From JBCCXL01 sp039191605 (GTDB lineage: Bacteria; Acidobacteriota; Thermoanaerobaculia; Multivoradales; JAHZIX01): 64,000 nucleotides of DNA. Every line of letters begins with the position of its first letter. The stretch's first letter is position 1. The notes under the pieces were generated by a model, which was not told the origin of the DNA, made no database searches, and saw only the letters and a program-made list of their open reading frames with translations. Of this stretch, positions 16,945 through 27,556 are shown piece by piece. The position numbers and the translations under genes were made by a program. Where the stretch lies: positions 248,001 through 312,000 of the forward strand of contig JBCCXL010000004.1 of the NCBI GenBank assembly GCA_039191605.1. Direction: 5' to 3'.

Positions 16945-17868
16945 ATGTCCGGAATCCCCATGTCCCCGTCTGCCGGCCCCTCCGGCAAGCCCAGCGGAGT
17001 CTTCGACGCCACGGCGGCCAGCTTCCAGCAGTCGGTGGTGGAGCGCTCCAGGGAAGTCCCCGTGCTGGTGGACTTCTGGGCCGCCTGGTGCGGCCCCTGC
17101 CGCACTCTGGGGCCGATCCTCGAATCTCTCACCGCGGAGCTCGACGGCGCTGTGGAGTTGGCGAAAGTGGACTGCGATCAGGAGCCCGATCTCGCTCAGG
17201 GCCATCGAGTCCAGGGAATCCCGGATGTGCGCCTCTACTCCGGCGGTCAGGAGGTCGGGCGCTTTGTCGGCCTGCGCTCGAAGGAGCAGATTCAAGACTT
17301 CCTCGCCGAGCACGGCGCCGGAGCGCCCCTCTCTCCCAGCGCCGAAAGCCTCGAGCAAGGGCAGCGGCTCTTCGCCGCCGGCCAGCTCGACGAAGCGATG
17401 ATCGCCCTCACCGCAGCCCTCGAAAGCTCTGAAGCGCGCTCCCCGGAAGCCTCCAGCGCCCACCTCACCCTCGCCCGACTCCACCTCGCCCGCCACGAGC
17501 TCACCGAAGCCCAGCAGCACCTGGAATCCATCCCCGCCTCCGCGGAGGAATCCGAGGCCGCCGAACATCTCGGCGAGACCCTGAAGCTGGTCAAGGCGGG
17601 TCGAGAGGAAGGCACCGACCAGGAGCTCACCGCCCGCCTCGAAGCCGATCCCTCTGATCTCGCCGCCCGCTTCGCCCTCGGCGCTTCCGCCCTCGCCCGG
17701 GGCGAGCACGAAGAGGCCCTGAAGCTCTTTCTCGCCGTCGTTGAGGCCGATCGCCGCTGGCGGGACGAAGCCGGCCGCAAGGCGATGGTCACCGTCTTTC
17801 ACCTCATCGGCGTACGCCACCCCATGGCCGACGCTTACCGCGATCGGCTACGGCGACTGCTGTATTGA
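16945..17868 (+). CDS. thioredoxin domain protein with TPR-like C-terminus (YbbN/CnoX type)
   Basis: A 307-residue cytosolic protein. Thioredoxin domain with DFWAAWCGPCR (catalytic Cys49 and Cys52) and the cis-Pro region GIPDVRLY. Helical repeats follow from about residue 135 to the end, including a pair of TPR-like units (EQGQRLFAAGQLDEAMIALT; AARFALGASALARGEHEEAL). This is the domain order of YbbN/CnoX. E. coli CnoX lacks the WCGPC active site, whereas this protein keeps it and could be a working oxidoreductase as well as a chaperone-type holdase. GGAGG lies upstream of ATG 16945. Confidence 0.9.
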   Translation: MSGIPMSPSAGPSGKPSGVFDATAASFQQSVVERSREVPVLVDFWAAWCGPCRTLGPILESLTAELDGAVELAKVDCDQEPDLAQGHRVQGIPDVRLYSGGQEVGRFVGLRSKEQIQDFLAEHGAGAPLSPSAESLEQGQRLFAAGQLDEAMIALTAALESSEARSPEASSAHLTLARLHLARHELTEAQQHLESIPASAEESEAAEHLGETLKLVKAGREEGTDQELTARLEADPSDLAARFALGASALARGEHEEALKLFLAVVEADRRWRDEAGRKAMVTVFHLIGVRHPMADAYRDRLRRLLY

Positions 17869-18310
17869 GTCGATTCTCGGGGGCCGCGTCCTCGATGATC
17901 CCCGCCTCGGTATTCGCCTCCTCGGTCACGGCCGCCTAAGGGACGGCTGCCTGAGGGACGACAAGCGAAGCGAGCGAGAGAGAGAGTCGGATTCGCTGAA
18001 CCTCACCACGAGAAGGCCCCGTAGAGGGCTGCTTCGATGGACAAGCACAAGCCCGGAAGACTTCGACCGGCTCCTGAATCAGAACAGCCAAGCCCTCGAA
18101 GGCGTAAAGCACGGGCTCGCTGAAGCCCGCTCAGTACTGGTGCTGGCTGATCTGCCCTTAGCTTCCTGTTAGGATTCACGGGCTCGAAAGCGCCCTTTTC
18201 ATCTCTGAGCTCACTGATCGCTGAAGCTGCTGAGAGGCAGATCGCCACCCGATCTGTATCTCCCCTCAATACGGCCTCCGCCCTCGACGTTCGTCCAGGA
18301 GTTCCGCCCC
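17869..18310. other. 442-bp gap without a gene
   Basis: I see no supported gene. The end carries the AGGAG of the following secreted protein (ATG 18311). Two near copies of a short unit (gcctaagggacg, gcctgagggacg) lie around 17935-17960. Confidence 0.5.
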
Positions 18311-21064
18311 ATGCGCCACCCCTCGCAGTCGCTCCTCCTCGTCCTCTCGCTGCTCTGTCTGCTGCCCGCCGCAGCCAATGCCGCGACGATCTCCGCCGAT
18401 GGCGTCACCTGTACCCTGGCGAACGCCATCGTCGCCGCCAATGACGATACGCCGACCGGCGGATGCCCCGCGGGAGACCCGGGCCTCGACACCATCGAGC
18501 TGGACGCCGACGTCACCTTGAGCGCCGTCGACCCCGCCTCGACGCTGGCCTTCGGAAGCTTTTCCGGCCTGCCGGACGTCACCGACGACCTGATCCTGCG
18601 CGCCGGCAGCGCCGACCTCATCCAGCGGGACCCGACTTTCACCTGTGAGGCGGCGACGGCGGACCCCACCTTCCGCTTTCTCTATCTCGCTGATGGATCC
18701 CTCACCATCGAGGGCATTCGCTTCGAGAAGGGCTGCCTGGTGGGAAGCGGTAATAGCGCCGGCGGCGGCATTCTTACCGCCAGCGGCACCGAGCTGAACC
18801 TCACCGGGGTCACCGCTCGCGACCAGGGCTATTTCGGCGGTAACGGCGGCCAGGGGGGCTTTGTCGGCCACCGCGGCGACCGCCTGGTGATCTCCTCGAG
18901 CCTCTTCGAGAGGATCACCGCGGAGCCCGGCTCCTCGCTTCAGGGCGGCGCGATCTACATCAGCACCGTCAACGGAACCACAGAGCTCAACGACGTCGAG
19001 TTGCGGGAGATCGATAGTTCCTCCCCCAGCAGCCTCCAGGGCGGGGCCATTTACTCCAGCTCCTCTGACCTGAGCCTCACCGGCATTCTGATCGAAGACG
19101 TGACGGTATTGGCCAACCAGTCACTTCAGGGAGGAGTGATCTACGTCAGCGGCTTTGGCAGGACGTTGACGGTGGACGATCTCACCCTGCTGCAGGCCGA
19201 CATCGAATCTGAGACCTCCACTCTCCAGGGCGGAGGGATCTATGCCTCGATCGTGACTCAGGCAACGAATTTCTCGATCTCTCAAATCTCCGCCACGGCA
19301 GGGACCGATTCCCTCTGCGAAGGCGGAGGGTTTTACGTCAGTCAAGATCCGAGTCGGCTGACTCACTTCGTCATCGAGGACGTGGAGTGTCTTGGGCCTT
19401 CTGCGGCCCGCGGCGGTGGCCTCTGGATAGGCTTCAGCTTCTTTGACGTCTACACCGTCCAGGACTGCGCCATTCGCAACGCCCGGGCCGTGTACGGCGA
19501 CAATGAAGCGAAGGGAGGGGGGCTGTTCAACTTTGGCACCATCGAGAGCCTTGAGCGCTGTGCCTTTCTCGACAACCGCGCGATTCCAGACTTCGACGCC
19601 GGCAACAGCGATGCCTATGGCGGTGGGCTCCACATCGCAGGTCCCGCGACGCTGAGAAACATCACGGTGGCTGGGAACATCGCCCAGGGCGGCACAGCCA
19701 GCGGCGACGGTGAAGACGGCGGCAGCGCCTTCGGCGGCGGCATCGCCTTCGAGCTCGAGGTCGCCGAGAGCGTCGACCTCGGCATGGTCACCCTCGCCAA
19801 CAACCAGGCCATCGCCGGCGAGGGGGCCTTCGGCTTCGCCGAAGGTGACGCTCGCGGTGGAGGTCTATATCTTGGCTCCCTAGGGGAAGTGAACCTTCAG
19901 GCCTCCATTCTCAGCAGCAATACCCTCACCCCGGTGAGCGGTGACCCCATCGATGAAGATTGCTTCGGCGATGGCGGCACGCTCCTGTCTGGCGGCTATA
20001 ACGTCGCGGTAAATCCCGACGCCTCCTGCGATTTCAGCGCCTTCGGCGACATCCTCGCCCTCGATCCGCAGCTCTATCCGGTGGACGACTACGGCTGCGC
20101 TATGCCGCTGCCGGACGGCAGCTGCGTCGCCACCGCCGCTATCGACCAGGAGAGCTGGGCGGTGGATTGGGGCAGCTGCGCCACCACGATGACCTTCGAG
20201 GATGCCCGCTCCTTCCTGCGCCGCCAGGACATCATCGGCGTCACCAACCTCGAGGATTCCTGTGATTCCGGCGCCTTCGAGGCCAGGGACAGCGACGGCG
20301 ACGGAGTCACCGACGTGCCGGACCTCTGTCCCATGGTGGCTGACCCCAGCCAGGACAACGCCGACGGAGACGAATTCGGCGACGCCTGCGATCTCTGCTT
20401 CGGCGACAACGACACCGGCGACAGCGACGGCGATGCGGTCTGCGACGACTCCGACCTCTGCGCTGGCGACGACGCTTCTGGGGATACGGATACCGATGGA
20501 GTCTGTAATGACTCCGACCTCTGCGCTGGCGACGATGCCTCCGGGGATTCCGACGCCGACGGAGTCTGCGACGACTCCGACCTCTGCGCCGGAGATGATG
20601 CCTCTGGAGACAGCGACACCGACGGTGTTTGCGACGACTCCGACCTCTGCGCCGGGGACGATGCCTCCGGGGATTCCGACGTCGACGGCGTCTGCGACAA
20701 CATCGACCTCTGTGCGGGAGATGATGCCTCCGGAGACTCCGACACCGACGGCGTCTGCGACGACTCCGACCTCTGCGCGGGGGATGACGCCTCCGGAGAC
20801 AGCGACGCCGACGGTGTTTGCGACGACCTCGACCTCTGCGCCGGAGATGATGCCTCTGGAGACAGCGACGCCGACGGAGTCTGCGACGACCTCGATCTCT
20901 GCACCGGCGATGACGCTTCCGGCGACTCCGACGGCGACGGCGTCTGCGCCAATCTCGACTGTGACGACGATGACGGCATGGTCTCCTGCACTCCGATCTA
21001 CGACAACGGCTTCGAGACCGGCGACACCAGCCTCTGGACCCTGGTCGTCGGCGGCGCCCCCTGA
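18311..21064 (+). CDS. secreted beta-helix protein with eight TSP3-like repeats (paralog 1)
   Basis: A 917-residue exported protein. A signal peptide (LLLVLSLLCLLPAAANA) is followed by a CSLREA-like start (GVTCTLANAIVAAND and GLDTIELDADVTL). Residues of about 100-560 hold a right-handed beta-helix-like part with repeated LQGGxIY turns. Then comes a choice-of-anchor-Q-like segment (LDPQLYPVDDYGCAMPLPDG). A TSP3-type stretch (DSDGDGVTDVPDLCP) leads into eight 21-residue Asp-rich repeats with two Cys each (699-866), likely calcium-binding. It ends in IYDNGFETGDTSLW. AGGAG precedes the start. Its neighbour downstream is a paralog of equal size. Function is not known; surface structure or adhesion is a guess from the folds. 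Confidence 0.85.
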   Translation: MRHPSQSLLLVLSLLCLLPAAANAATISADGVTCTLANAIVAANDDTPTGGCPAGDPGLDTIELDADVTLSAVDPASTLAFGSFSGLPDVTDDLILRAGSADLIQRDPTFTCEAATADPTFRFLYLADGSLTIEGIRFEKGCLVGSGNSAGGGILTASGTELNLTGVTARDQGYFGGNGGQGGFVGHRGDRLVISSSLFERITAEPGSSLQGGAIYISTVNGTTELNDVELREIDSSSPSSLQGGAIYSSSSDLSLTGILIEDVTVLANQSLQGGVIYVSGFGRTLTVDDLTLLQADIESETSTLQGGGIYASIVTQATNFSISQISATAGTDSLCEGGGFYVSQDPSRLTHFVIEDVECLGPSAARGGGLWIGFSFFDVYTVQDCAIRNARAVYGDNEAKGGGLFNFGTIESLERCAFLDNRAIPDFDAGNSDAYGGGLHIAGPATLRNITVAGNIAQGGTASGDGEDGGSAFGGGIAFELEVAESVDLGMVTLANNQAIAGEGAFGFAEGDARGGGLYLGSLGEVNLQASILSSNTLTPVSGDPIDEDCFGDGGTLLSGGYNVAVNPDASCDFSAFGDILALDPQLYPVDDYGCAMPLPDGSCVATAAIDQESWAVDWGSCATTMTFEDARSFLRRQDIIGVTNLEDSCDSGAFEARDSDGDGVTDVPDLCPMVADPSQDNADGDEFGDACDLCFGDNDTGDSDGDAVCDDSDLCAGDDASGDTDTDGVCNDSDLCAGDDASGDSDADGVCDDSDLCAGDDASGDSDTDGVCDDSDLCAGDDASGDSDVDGVCDNIDLCAGDDASGDSDTDGVCDDSDLCAGDDASGDSDADGVCDDLDLCAGDDASGDSDADGVCDDLDLCTGDDASGDSDGDGVCANLDCDDDDGMVSCTPIYDNGFETGDTSLWTLVVGGAP
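20405..20908 (+). repeat. 63-bp coding tandem repeat, eight units
   Basis: Eight exact-length 63-bp units code DDASGDSDxDGVCDDxDLCxG (21 residues) and are followed by a partial ninth that merges into the C-terminal domain. Units differ mainly at silent sites and at a few positions (Thr/Ala/Val in DSDxDG; Ser/Leu/Ile before DLC). Confidence 0.95.
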
Positions 21065-21158
21065 GGCGGAAGTGAGCACCACGATGAATCCTCGACCTCA
21101 GGCCCCCAACTCCCTCGACGCGTTTCGTCTCGCTCCGTCCCCCCTAGAGATCCGCCCC

Positions 21159-23909
21159 ATGCGCCGCGACCTCTTCGTCATCCCGCTGCTCGCCCTCTCA
21201 GCGCTTCTGCTCCTTCCTGTCTCGGCGGAGGCCGCGACGATCTCCGCCGACGGCGTCACCTGCACCCTGGCGGACGCCATCGTCGCCGCCAATACCGACA
21301 CCATGACCGGCGGCTGCCCCGCCGGCGATCCGGGCCTCGACACCATCGAGCTGAACGCCGACGTCACCCTCGCCGCCATCGATCCTGGCTCGTCGGCGGT
21401 CGATGGCGGCAGCTCGGGCCTACCGGACGTCACCGACGATCTGATCCTGCGGGCCGGCCTCGCCGACCTGATTCAGCGGGATCCCACCTTCACCTGCGAC
21501 GTCCTCACCGCCGATCCCGTCTTCCGCTTCCTCTACCTCGCCAGCGGCGAGCTCACCATCGAAGACCTGCGCTTCGAGAACGGCTGCCTGGTGAGCCCCG
21601 GGAGCGCCGACGGCGGTGGCCTGTTCACCGCTGATGGCACCCGGCTGACGCTGAGCGGGATCACCGTGCGCAACCAGGGCTTGTACACCACCTCCAGCAG
21701 TGACGGCGGCTTTCTCTCCCACGGCGGAGACGACCTGCTGATCGAGTCGAGCCTGTTCGAAGGCATCACCGTCGACGCCGGTAGCTCTCTCCAGGGAGGC
21801 GTCATCTTCATCGACGGCGAACCCGCCGAGCTGCGGGATGTGGTATTCCGGAACCTCGACCTCTCGACCCTGTCGAGCTATCAAGGGGGAGCGATCTACG
21901 TCAGCGGCGAGACCCTCACCGTTTCGAACGCCTTGATCGAAGAGGTCTCGGCCCAGAGCACCTCGTCTCTTCAGGGGGGCGGTATCTACGCCAGCGGCAC
22001 TTTCAACCAGATCTTCCTGAACGACGTCACCGTGCGCCAGGTGACCGGAGAGACCGATAGCTCCCTTTCCGGCGGCGCACTGTATCTCAGCGCCCCGACT
22101 CAGGCAGCCAATATCGCCTTGAGCCACATCGACTCCATCGCCGGCAGCACCTCGAGCTGTAGCGGTGGCGCGATCTTTCTCTCCGACGACCCGACGCTGT
22201 TTGAAAACCTGGTGGTGGAAGACGTTGAATGCAGCGCAGGCGCCAGCGCCCGCGGCGGAGCAATGTTCATCTCCTCCAGCAGCTCCACCGGCTATGTGCT
22301 GCGAAACTGCTCGATTCGCAACGCCCGGGTGATCTACGGCGACGGAGCCGGGCGGGGAGGAGCTCTCTACGCCTCCGGAACCGTCAACCTCATGGAGCGC
22401 TGCGCCTTCGTCGACAACCAGGTCCTGCCCGGTGCCAACACCACCATCTTCGAAGGTACCGGCGGCGCGCTGCACTTTGTCGGCCCCGCTCGGGTGAAGA
22501 ACGTCACCGTCGCCGGAAACTCCGCGCAGGGGGCGAGCGGCGTCGGGGAGGGTGAGGACGGCACCAGCGGCCTCGGCGGCGGCATTCACCTCGACCTCGA
22601 CGACGATGAGAGCGGCAGCCTGTCCCACGTCACCGTGGCCGGCAACCAGGCGATCGCAGGACCGGGCGACGCGGGCTTTACCGACGGCAGCGCCCTCGGC
22701 GGCGGCATCTACCTCGGCGGGATGGGAGAAGTCACCCTCGAGGCCTCCCTGCTCAGCGGCAACTTCGTCACCCCGGTGGGCGGCGATCCGACGAGCGAGG
22801 ACTGCTTCAACAACGGCACCCCCCTGATCTCCGGCGGCTACAACCTCGCCGTTGCCCCCGACGCCAGCTGCGATCTCAGCGCCTTCGCCGACATCGTCGG
22901 CCTCGACCCCCAGCTCTACCCGGTAGACGACTACGGCTGCGCCGTCGTCCTGCCGGACGGAACCTGCGTCGAGACCGCCGCCATCGACCAGGAGAGCTGG
23001 GCGGTAGATTGGGGCAGCTGCGCCGCCACCGACACCTTCGAAGACGCCCGCGCCTTCCTGCGCCGCCAGGACATCATCGGGGTACCCAACCTCGATACCG
23101 ACGCCTGCGACACCGGTGCCTTCGAAGCCTACGACAGCGACGGCGACGGCGTGACCGACGTGCCGGACCTCTGCCCCGCCATCGCCGACCCCGGCCAGAG
23201 CAACGCCGACGGCGACGAGTTCGGCGACGCCTGCGACCTCTGCTTCGGCGGCAACGACAGCGGGGACACCGACACCGACGGAGTCTGCGACGACTCCGAT
23301 CTCTGCGCCGGCGATGACGCCTCCGGAGACTCCGACACCGACGGAGTCTGCGATGACTCCGATCTCTGCAACGGAGACGATGCCTCCGGAGACTCCGACA
23401 CCGACGGTGTCTGCGACGACCTCGACCTCTGCGCCGGAGATGACGCCTCCGGGGACTCCGACACCGACGGAGTCTGCAACGACTCCGACCTCTGCAACGG
23501 CGACGACGCTTCCGGGGACTCCGACACCGACGGCGTCTGCGACAACCTCGATCTCTGCACCGGCGACGACGCCTCCGGAGACAGCGACGCCGACGGAGTC
23601 TGCGATGACCTCGACCTCTGCACCGGGGACGATGCTTCCGGAGACTCCGATACCGACGGAGTCTGCGACAACATCGACCTCTGCAACGGGGATGATGCTT
23701 CCGGAGATTCCGACACCGATGGAGTCTGCGACGACCTCGACATCTGCACCGGAGACGACGCCTCCGGAGATGCCGACAACGATGGCGTGTGCGCCAACCT
23801 CGACTGCGACGATGACGATCCCATGGTCTCCTGTACTCCGATCTTCGACAACGGCTTCGAGACCGGTGACACCTCCCTCTGGACCCTGGTCATCGGCGGC
23901 GCCCCCTGA
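21159..23909 (+). CDS. secreted beta-helix protein with eight TSP3-like repeats (paralog 2)
   Basis: A 916-residue paralog of the preceding gene, with the same order: signal peptide (LLALSALLLLPVSAEA), CSLREA-like start (GVTCTLADAIVAANTD), beta-helix with LQGG turns, anchor-Q-like segment (LDPQLYPVDDYGCAVVLPDG), TSP3 entry, eight 21-residue repeats (698-865) and C-terminal IFDNGFETGDTSLW. I use ATG 21159: an open frame extends upstream to 20202 but there it is only the wrong-frame reading of paralog 1's repeats. The spacer between the two genes is 94 bp, so they may be co-transcribed. The pair arose by tandem duplication and then diverged in the beta-helix. Confidence 0.87.
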   Translation: MRRDLFVIPLLALSALLLLPVSAEAATISADGVTCTLADAIVAANTDTMTGGCPAGDPGLDTIELNADVTLAAIDPGSSAVDGGSSGLPDVTDDLILRAGLADLIQRDPTFTCDVLTADPVFRFLYLASGELTIEDLRFENGCLVSPGSADGGGLFTADGTRLTLSGITVRNQGLYTTSSSDGGFLSHGGDDLLIESSLFEGITVDAGSSLQGGVIFIDGEPAELRDVVFRNLDLSTLSSYQGGAIYVSGETLTVSNALIEEVSAQSTSSLQGGGIYASGTFNQIFLNDVTVRQVTGETDSSLSGGALYLSAPTQAANIALSHIDSIAGSTSSCSGGAIFLSDDPTLFENLVVEDVECSAGASARGGAMFISSSSSTGYVLRNCSIRNARVIYGDGAGRGGALYASGTVNLMERCAFVDNQVLPGANTTIFEGTGGALHFVGPARVKNVTVAGNSAQGASGVGEGEDGTSGLGGGIHLDLDDDESGSLSHVTVAGNQAIAGPGDAGFTDGSALGGGIYLGGMGEVTLEASLLSGNFVTPVGGDPTSEDCFNNGTPLISGGYNLAVAPDASCDLSAFADIVGLDPQLYPVDDYGCAVVLPDGTCVETAAIDQESWAVDWGSCAATDTFEDARAFLRRQDIIGVPNLDTDACDTGAFEAYDSDGDGVTDVPDLCPAIADPGQSNADGDEFGDACDLCFGGNDSGDTDTDGVCDDSDLCAGDDASGDSDTDGVCDDSDLCNGDDASGDSDTDGVCDDLDLCAGDDASGDSDTDGVCNDSDLCNGDDASGDSDTDGVCDNLDLCTGDDASGDSDADGVCDDLDLCTGDDASGDSDTDGVCDNIDLCNGDDASGDSDTDGVCDDLDICTGDDASGDADNDGVCANLDCDDDDPMVSCTPIFDNGFETGDTSLWTLVIGGAP
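23250..23753 (+). repeat. 63-bp coding tandem repeat, eight units
   Basis: Same 21-residue unit and same count as in paralog 1; variation is at the residue before Gly at unit ends (CAG, CNG, CTG) and at Ser/Leu/Ile before DLC. The copy number is conserved although the units themselves are not in the same order. Confidence 0.95.
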
Positions 23910-23944
23910 GCCGGAGATCCACCGCCTGGCAACTCTCCCAGTGG

Positions 23945-24040
23945 GATCACTTACCTGGCACCCGGATCAATCGCCTGACACTTGATCCGCTGGGTCACTT
24001 ACCTGGCACCCGGATCAATCGCCTGACAGGTGATCCGGGA
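23945..24040. repeat. 48-bp period duplication; right part is left copy of a 25-bp direct repeat
   Basis: Two near-identical units, each with cacttacctggcacccgg followed by atcaatcgcctgaca, are offset by 48 bp. The second ends in caggtgatc, which is inverted against the opening gatcac...acctg and could fold as an imperfect stem. The 25 bp at 24011-24035 recur exactly at 25367-25391. Confidence 0.9.
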
Positions 24041-24063
24041 ACACTTGATCCGAAACGTTTTAG

Positions 24064-24108
24064 GGCAAAAAGAATCCCCCCAGAGGCTCCAAGGCCTCTG
24101 AGGGGATT
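24064..24108 (-). terminator. intrinsic terminator of first Cys-rich gene
   Basis: A 15-bp stem with one mismatch (arms 24073-24087 and 24094-24108) followed on the minus strand by CTTTTTG. Confidence 0.85.
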
Positions 24109-24137
24109 CCGATTCGATCCAGGTATTTCGTCAGGAG

Positions 24138-25244
24138 CTAGAAGCAGGGAGTGCTCGCATAGCCGAAGCCGAACGAGCAGGGTGAGCTGGTAGAGTCCCA
24201 GCAATAGGTCGAGCTGTAGGTTGCGGAGCCGGGAACTTCCGTCTCCGTAATAGTGCCGTTGCACTGCTCGGTACGCTGCACGCTGTAGATCTTCAAATCC
24301 TGGCGAGAGAAGAGATAGTACTGCTGGCCAGCCCAGCCGTTCATGCAATCCACCGACAGGATCGTTGTGCCGAGATTGTCGATACGTCCCTCAGTACCGA
24401 GATCTTTGGGACAGATAGCGCACGGGCCGCAGTCCGCTGGGCAACTGCCGCAGTTCTCGATCACGCCGCAGAAGCCGTTTCCGCAAACCGAGCAGGGGCC
24501 TCCACAATCCTGCGGGCAGGTCTCGCAGGTCTCGCCGAGGGGTGGACTACCACCGCCACAGAAGCCGTCGCCGCAGACAAAGAACTCCTGAGGATTCCCG
24601 GGCGTCGCCTCTGTTTGAAACACCGTCGCAGTAGCCTTCACCGCCGTCGGCAGGCCGTTCTGCTGCAGCTGCTCACCGCTATCCGCTGCGAAGTCAGCCC
24701 ATCCTTGGTAGAGAACGGTCCCACCGTTCACCAGCACCTCGATGGCGAGCTCGGCCTTCGCCTCGGCACTCATCTCGAGCAGCGTCGCGCGAACGGCACT
24801 GCGATCCGCAAGAAGCTCGAAGACCGCCGCTTCCTGCACTAACTCAGGGATGTCCGCCGAGGCGCCTTCCAACCCCTTTTCGAAGCGCTGACGCTGCTCC
24901 CTATGAGCCTCCTCCACCGCCCGTCGCTCGAACCGGAACGATTCCTGGACGTAGAGCGCGCCGTTGGTGAAGACCTTGACGATCACTTCATTTCCGTCGT
25001 CCGAAAGGATGTTCATCGGCACGGAGTAGAACAACGGCTGAGCGGCAGCGGCGACGGAAGTACGAGAGATCCCCGCGGCGCTGGCTACCGCATTACAGCC
25101 TTCGACAGGCGCAAAAAAATCGGGGAAGGCAGCACGGTCCGCCTCTCCAGAAAGAGGCTGAGCCTGTAGCGGCGACAGAGTGAGGATGAGAGAGCTGACG
25201 AGAGCTAGGAGCAAGACGAGGGGAGACAGGATGTGATGGCGCAT
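24138..25244 (-). CDS. Cys-rich secreted protein, paralog 1
   Basis: A 368-residue exported protein of unknown function. Start is ATG 25244 (MRHHILSPLVLLL), with AAGGAGAGT upstream. A signal peptide ends near SPLQAQ. Residues of about 30-215 form a non-Cys-rich domain with FYSVPMNILSDDGNEVIVKVF. Then come two modules of the form CGDGFC...CETCPQDCGGPC and CGNGFC...CGSCPADCGPC, a knot-like Cys pattern seen in many secreted bacterial proteins. The C-terminal domain has QYYLFSRQDLKIYSVQRTEQC and ends in STPCF. The gene has its own promoter and terminator and is bracketed by 25-bp direct repeats. It is close to paralog 3 and less close to paralog 2. Confidence 0.8.
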   Translation of the reverse strand: MRHHILSPLVLLLALVSSLILTLSPLQAQPLSGEADRAAFPDFFAPVEGCNAVASAAGISRTSVAAAAQPLFYSVPMNILSDDGNEVIVKVFTNGALYVQESFRFERRAVEEAHREQRQRFEKGLEGASADIPELVQEAAVFELLADRSAVRATLLEMSAEAKAELAIEVLVNGGTVLYQGWADFAADSGEQLQQNGLPTAVKATATVFQTEATPGNPQEFFVCGDGFCGGGSPPLGETCETCPQDCGGPCSVCGNGFCGVIENCGSCPADCGPCAICPKDLGTEGRIDNLGTTILSVDCMNGWAGQQYYLFSRQDLKIYSVQRTEQCNGTITETEVPGSATYSSTYCWDSTSSPCSFGFGYASTPCF

Positions 25245-25299
25245 AGTATGCGACTCTCCTTGATCAGTACTTAGATTCAACACTGGCAACTGTTATTAA

Positions 25300-25327
25300 A
25301 TTATAATTAATTAACTAATACATGCAA
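25300..25327 (-). promoter_or_regulatory. promoter of Cys-rich paralog 1
   Basis: On the minus strand TTGCAT (25327-25322), 16-bp spacer, TATAAT (25305-25300). The same TTGC...N16...TATNNT arrangement precedes the other two paralogs. Confidence 0.8.
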
Positions 25328-25366
25328 CTCCCACTACAAAACCAATCGCCCGCCACCTGATCTCAG

Positions 25367-25391
25367 CGGATCAATCGCCTGACAGGTGATC
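25367..25391. repeat. 25-bp direct repeat, right copy
   Basis: Identical to 24011-24035 (starts cggatcaatcgcctgac, ends aggtgatc) in the same orientation. The two copies enclose the whole transcription unit of Cys-rich paralog 1. Confidence 0.95.
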
Positions 25392-25556
25392 TCAGGAGAT
25401 CCCGATGGTCCTAACCCGATCCCAGATGACCTAGTAGCAGCTCTAGGCCGGATCAGTTGGCCCGTGACTCAACTACGGGGTCACTACCCAAGAACCCGAG
25501 AGTCAACCTACGGCTCCAGAGCGGCTCTAGTCAGTGAGAAGGCCGCTCCCTCTGCC

Positions 25557-27413
<1,857 letters not shown>

Positions 27414-27495
27414 GGACAGAACTGGTCTTCAGAGCAACCTGACTCTCTCTCGATATCGGCAGCCGTCAGCCCGAGATCTCAGCCCCACTAAGTGA

Positions 27496-27527
27496 AGGCC
27501 CCAAGCACCTTGCGGTCCCCGGGGCCT
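27496..27527 (-). terminator. possible terminator of Cys-rich paralog 2
   Basis: A hairpin with arms aggcccc and ggggcct lies 30 bp past the stop. There is only a weak T-tract on the minus strand, so this is less certain than the other two. Confidence 0.4.
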
Positions 27528-27556
27528 CTACATTCAACAGCGCTCTTGTCTCGTCA

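Larger units (their letters stand above)
25245..25556. other. 312-bp gap: promoter and direct repeat
   Basis: Unusually AT-rich near 25280-25320 in an otherwise GC-rich region. Holds the promoter of the Cys-rich gene and the right 25-bp direct repeat; from 25392 on I see nothing further. Confidence 0.6.

Noticed and set aside
20405..20908. CRISPR-like look of regularly spaced repeats
   Set aside because: Units abut without spacers, are 63 bp, in frame and code Asp/Cys repeats; no cas genes.
19880..21082. Long minus-strand open frames (400 and 300 residues) rich in Val/Gly/Ala or Ser/Pro repeats
   Set aside because: They are the antisense of the 63-bp Asp-rich repeats and beta-helix region of a clearly real plus-strand gene; no start signal or known domain.
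20202..21158. In-frame upstream extension of the second giant secreted protein
   Set aside because: The extension reads paralog 1's repeats in the wrong frame; a proper signal peptide starts at 21159.
24011..25391. The 25-bp direct repeats as target-site duplications of an insertion sequence
   Set aside because: Nothing like a transposase lies between them, the enclosed gene has a signal peptide and family members, and 25 bp is long for a target duplication.
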